This document shows positions 38,637 to 40,660 of a DNA stretch of 40,660 nt, one piece after another. Made by a program: the position numbers and the translations under genes. Positions within the stretch are counted from its first letter, which is position 1. Each line of letters opens with the position of its first letter. The stretch lies in assembly GCA_002083525.1 (NCBI GenBank), contig LWDM01000044.1, positions 21,556 to 62,215 of the forward strand. Direction: 5' to 3'. The notes beneath the pieces were generated by a model. That model was not told where the DNA came from and searched no databases. It saw only the letters and a list, made by a program, of their open reading frames with translations. This DNA comes from Proteobacteria bacterium SG_bin9. Its GTDB lineage: Bacteria > Pseudomonadota > Alphaproteobacteria > Rhizobiales > Xanthobacteraceae.

Positions 38637-38789
38637 TCAGTCCTTGAAAGCGCCCATCGCGACTCGGCGAATGTCCGATCGATCGAGGCCGATGTCGGCC
38701 AATTCACGATTGCTGAGCTGGGACAGTTCGCTGACGTTGCGATGGTAGTCGCGGTACTCGCGGAGGAAGCGAATGATCGACAGCAACAT
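38637..38789 (-). CDS. DUF1127 small protein
   Basis: A 50-residue Arg-rich protein read from ATG 38789. It begins MLLSIIRFLREYRDYHRNVS and carries the conserved core LSNRELADIGLDRSDIRRVA, the DUF1127 (YjiS-like) signature. A perfect AAAGGAG sits seven bases before the start codon, and a good terminator hairpin follows. In alphaproteobacteria, short DUF1127 proteins have been linked to RNA turnover and to phosphate or stress adaptation; which of these applies here cannot be told. The N-terminal hydrophobic residues plus Arg-rich body are typical of the short form. Expression is probably independent of trmFO. Confidence 0.88.
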   Translation of the reverse strand: MLLSIIRFLREYRDYHRNVSELSQLSNRELADIGLDRSDIRRVAMGAFKD

Positions 38790-38796
38790 AGCGTAG

Positions 38797-38803
38797 CTCC
38801 TTT
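38797..38803 (-). promoter_or_regulatory. Strong ribosome-binding site of the DUF1127 gene
   Basis: AAAGGAG on the - strand, seven bases from ATG 38789. It fixes the start of this very short gene. Confidence 0.85.
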
Positions 38804-38846
38804 ATTTACGATTCAGTGCTTGGAGGGTCACCAAATCGTTGAAATG

Positions 38847-38852
38847 AATATA
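38847..38852 (-). promoter_or_regulatory. Possible -10 element for the DUF1127 gene
   Basis: On the - strand the sequence reads CTATATT, a good alphaproteobacterial -10, about 58 bp before the start codon. No convincing -35 was found 16-18 bp upstream, so another sigma factor or activator could be involved. Confidence 0.35.
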
Positions 38853-39118
38853 GGTGATCAGTTTGCGTTGCGGCACAGATAATGTTGCGATGCAGCTCGG
38901 CCTTTTCTGCATGCCTTCGGTCATAAAGCGTTAACGACATTTGACCGCCTTGAGCATTGAAGCGGGTTGGGCTGAGAGGTTTGTGTATTTTATCAAATTC
39001 TGCCTTTATTACGTTGAATATTAGTATTTTTATAGCTTCTTTCAATCTTAATCCGTATGCGATCATGACAGTCGGGGGGACGTCCAAGGACCTCTCTGGT
39101 TCGCTCTGCGATGCAAAA

Positions 39119-39147
39119 ATTACACTCAGAAATCGCATACCTATACA
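39119..39147 (+). promoter_or_regulatory. Candidate promoter of the copper-type module
   Basis: ATTACA (39119-39124) and TATACA (39142-39147) are 17 bp apart, about 60 bp before the first gene. An AT-only stretch follows (39151-39160). A moderate match to the housekeeping consensus; no metal-regulator operator was recognised. Confidence 0.3.
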
Positions 39148-39209
39148 GTGAATATATATTCTTTCTTTGCTTTTCACATCGTGAGTACCGCAATCACGGA
39201 AGCTGTGGC

Positions 39210-39587
39210 ATGAAAACGCCCATGCTCGGTTCCTCAAGATGGCGATTGGCGTTGCTCGGTCTTGCGCTCGCGCACGCGCTGGCGCTTCAGGCCGTGCTGC
39301 CGTCCTGGGCGCGCCTGCTTCAAACAGGACCGGAAGGGCTCACGGTGCTTTGCCGTGTTGTCCCGACCGCGCAGAAAACGACCGGCGGCGATGAGCCGCC
39401 GCCACATCACGACTGCCTTGCAAGCTGCTTAGCGGCGCTAACGGGCGCCGCGGTGGCGGCTCGCGAAGCGGCGACTGAGCCTCGTCGTGGCTTCATTATC
39501 GTTTCGCAAAGCCATCGGGCATCGGATCCGAAACGCGAACATCTGTCGACTGCATGGTCCGCGCGGGGACCGCCGTCTGCTGCCTGA
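39210..39587 (+). CDS. Small exported or membrane protein with HHxCxxxC motif (DUF2946-like)
   Basis: A 125-residue protein with a hydrophobic segment near the N-terminus (about 11-32, LALLGLALAHALALQAVLPS) acting as signal or anchor. After it come C48 (TVLCRVV) and HHDCLASC with H66, H67, C69 and C73, a potential metal or disulfide site, then a second moderately hydrophobic stretch and a polar tail. The layout resembles DUF2946 proteins, which often neighbour copper genes; the match is by pattern and position only. ATG 39210 follows GGAAG. The gene lies 44 bp before the YcnI-PCu(A)C fusion, so cotranscription is likely. Confidence 0.62.
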   Translation: MKTPMLGSSRWRLALLGLALAHALALQAVLPSWARLLQTGPEGLTVLCRVVPTAQKTTGGDEPPPHHDCLASCLAALTGAAVAAREAATEPRRGFIIVSQSHRASDPKREHLSTAWSARGPPSAA

Positions 39588-39631
39588 ACGGCAAACAACG
39601 CGACGGCTTCTTCTGCATCGACGAGGATCAC

Positions 39632-40627
39632 ATGACGTTTTCAATCACCAGCCGCGGTCAAGCGGCGTTTTCCGCTGCGGCGCTTGCCGCTCTGCTTCTG
39701 TCCACCACGCCATCAATGGCGCATGTCACCCTGGCAACGGGCGAAACCGCATCGGGCAGCTACTACAAGGGCGTACTACGGGTTCCGCACGGCTGCGACG
39801 GCAAGGCAACCAAGTCCGTTAGCGTTCAGATTCCCGAAGGCGTGATCGGTGTGAAGCCGATGCCGAAGCCGGGCTGGACCGTGACCATGACGAAAGGCGC
39901 CTACGCCAAAGCTTACGAAAGTCATGGCAAACCTGTGACTGAGGGTGTCAAGGAGATCGTCTGGTCCGGAAGCGAACTGGGCGACGACTTCTACGACGAG
40001 TTCGTGTTCACGAGCTTCGTGACAGATGCGTTCGCGGCCGGTCAGCGCGTGTACTTCCCGACAGTTCAGATCTGTACCGAGGGTGAGGCACGCTGGACCG
40101 AGGTTCCTGCGGCCGGCCAGAGTGCGCGCGATCTGAAATCGCCGGCGCCGGCGTTGCGGATCGCCGATGGGCGCATGAATGCGCAGGCGCAAGCTACGGG
40201 TGTGGAGATCTACAAGCTCGGTGACATCACGGTCATGGCGCCTTGGAGCCGGGCAACACCTGGCGGCGCCAAGGTCGCCGGCGGTTATCTCAAGGTCGTC
40301 AACTCCGGCTCGGCGCCGGAGCGACTGGTCAGCGCCACGGCAAGCGCGGCGGGCCGCATGGAGATTCACGAAATGTCGATGGTCTCGGGCGTGATGCGCA
40401 TGCGGCCGCTGAACGACGGTCTCACCATCAAGCCGGGCGAGACGATCGAACTGAAGCCGGGCGGCTTCCACATGATGTTCATGGACCTCAAGCAGCCGTT
40501 CAAGCAGGGCGATGCGATCAAAGCCACGCTGCAATTCGAAAAGGCGGGCAAGCTCGACGTTGTCTTCACCGTCGGCGCGGTCGCGGCGTCCGGCGGCGGC
40601 GACGATCACTCCGGCCACAAGCACTGA
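39632..40627 (+). CDS. YcnI (DUF1775) - PCu(A)C (DUF461) fusion, periplasmic copper chaperone
   Basis: A 331-residue exported protein joining two copper-binding families. A signal peptide ends at TTPSMA (residue 30), leaving H31 as the mature N-terminus, as needed for the histidine-based copper site of YcnI; conserved Trp/Glu candidates follow in the DUF1775 domain (31-160). After a linker comes the PCu(A)C domain (about 190-318), with the ligand pattern H246, M257, H280 and M282 in MEIHEMSM, MRMRPL and GGFHMMFMD. The C-terminus DDHSGHKH is an additional His-rich tail. PCu(A)C proteins hand Cu(I) to the CuA site of cytochrome c oxidase. ATG 39632 gives the correct signal peptide; earlier codons would not. 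Confidence 0.88.
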   Translation: MTFSITSRGQAAFSAAALAALLLSTTPSMAHVTLATGETASGSYYKGVLRVPHGCDGKATKSVSVQIPEGVIGVKPMPKPGWTVTMTKGAYAKAYESHGKPVTEGVKEIVWSGSELGDDFYDEFVFTSFVTDAFAAGQRVYFPTVQICTEGEARWTEVPAAGQSARDLKSPAPALRIADGRMNAQAQATGVEIYKLGDITVMAPWSRATPGGAKVAGGYLKVVNSGSAPERLVSATASAAGRMEIHEMSMVSGVMRMRPLNDGLTIKPGETIELKPGGFHMMFMDLKQPFKQGDAIKATLQFEKAGKLDVVFTVGAVAASGGGDDHSGHKH

Positions 40628-40660
40628 TCATCAACGCGCCAAACGCGGCCCGGCCGTCTG

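Larger units (their letters stand above)
38790..39209. other. AT-rich 420-bp intergenic region without a supportable gene
   Basis: This gap lies between divergent genes (DUF1127 on the - strand, the copper-type module on the + strand). It is conspicuously AT-rich for this genome: in 39001-39060 only 17 of 60 bases are G or C. Short open frames occur on both strands, but their translations have no recognisable domain, no ribosome site and odd composition. It most probably holds two promoters and regulatory sites, or is a scar of insertion. Confidence 0.6.

Noticed and set aside
38806..39237. 143-codon frame on the - strand in the AT-rich gap
   Set aside because: No family resemblance, no ribosome site, and it overlaps the leader of the DUF1127 gene; random openness is easy in AT-rich DNA.
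1..40660. CRISPR arrays, tRNA/rRNA genes, prophage, integrase or transposase, defence cassettes
   Set aside because: Looked for on both strands by repeats, cloverleaf-like ends and protein families; none found. The window is core chromosome apart from one dispersed repeat and the AT-rich gap.

Overview
The window is about 40.6 kb of GC-rich chromosomal DNA from an alphaproteobacterium, most likely of the Bradyrhizobium / Rhodopseudomonas / Afipia group (Nitrobacteraceae). Three things point there: the run eno - septum initiator - pdhA-pdhB-pdhC - lpd with a lipoyl domain on PdhB; the block dgt-argS-SPOR-nagZ-scpA-scpB-tatABC-serS-surE-pcm; and a dispersed intergenic repeat before serS, recognisable because it translates as PALVPGIHV. 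No tRNA, rRNA, CRISPR array, prophage or transposase gene was seen. Nearly all of it is core chromosome, densely packed and mostly on the + strand.

Layout. 1-1287: 3' end of enolase, an NADPH-dependent FMN reductase, and an FtsB/DivIC-type division protein preceded by a perfect CtrA-type box. 1465-8037: pyruvate dehydrogenase genes (E1 alpha, E1 beta, E2, E3), with a secreted SGNH-fold protein and a four-helix membrane protein lying between E2 and E3. 8142-9111: two small membrane proteins (DUF4337, GlsB/YeaQ). 9347-12752: ilvD, an ExoR-like Sel1-repeat secreted protein overlapping its end, and convergent xthA. 12921-17204: an MdtA/MdtC-like RND efflux pair. 17273-20722: erpA (-), dgt-like HD hydrolase, argS. 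20825-24914: SPOR protein, nagZ, scpA, scpB. 25067-26657: tatA, tatB, tatC. 26800-31555: serS, surE, an orphan receiver protein (-), pcm and an NlpD-like LysM/LytM lipoprotein. 31610-32569: DUF815 AAA ATPase (-). 32863-37071: yajC-secD-secF followed by homologues of two mitochondrial complex I assembly factors (NDUFAF3-like, NDUFAF6-like). 37068-38516: trmFO (-). 38637-38789: a DUF1127 mini-gene (-). 38790-39209: an AT-rich gap. 39210-40627: a small Cys/His membrane protein and a YcnI-PCu(A)C fusion, probably a copper delivery module.

How the parts relate. Protein export is covered twice (Tat, and the Sec accessory genes yajC-secDF). Cell-envelope and division functions recur: FtsB-like, SPOR, NagZ, ScpAB and the NlpD-like factor, two of them next to CtrA-type motifs, which suggests cell-cycle timing. 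ErpA (Fe-S carrier), the two complex I assembly homologues and the copper module all bear on respiratory-chain biogenesis.

The window holds no obvious new defence or mobile system. The best leads are the uncharacterised gene pair inside the pdh cluster, the secDF-linked complex I assembly pair, the copper module with its AT-rich upstream region, and several unexplained dyads (upstream of the FMN reductase, of ilvD, and between tatA and tatB).
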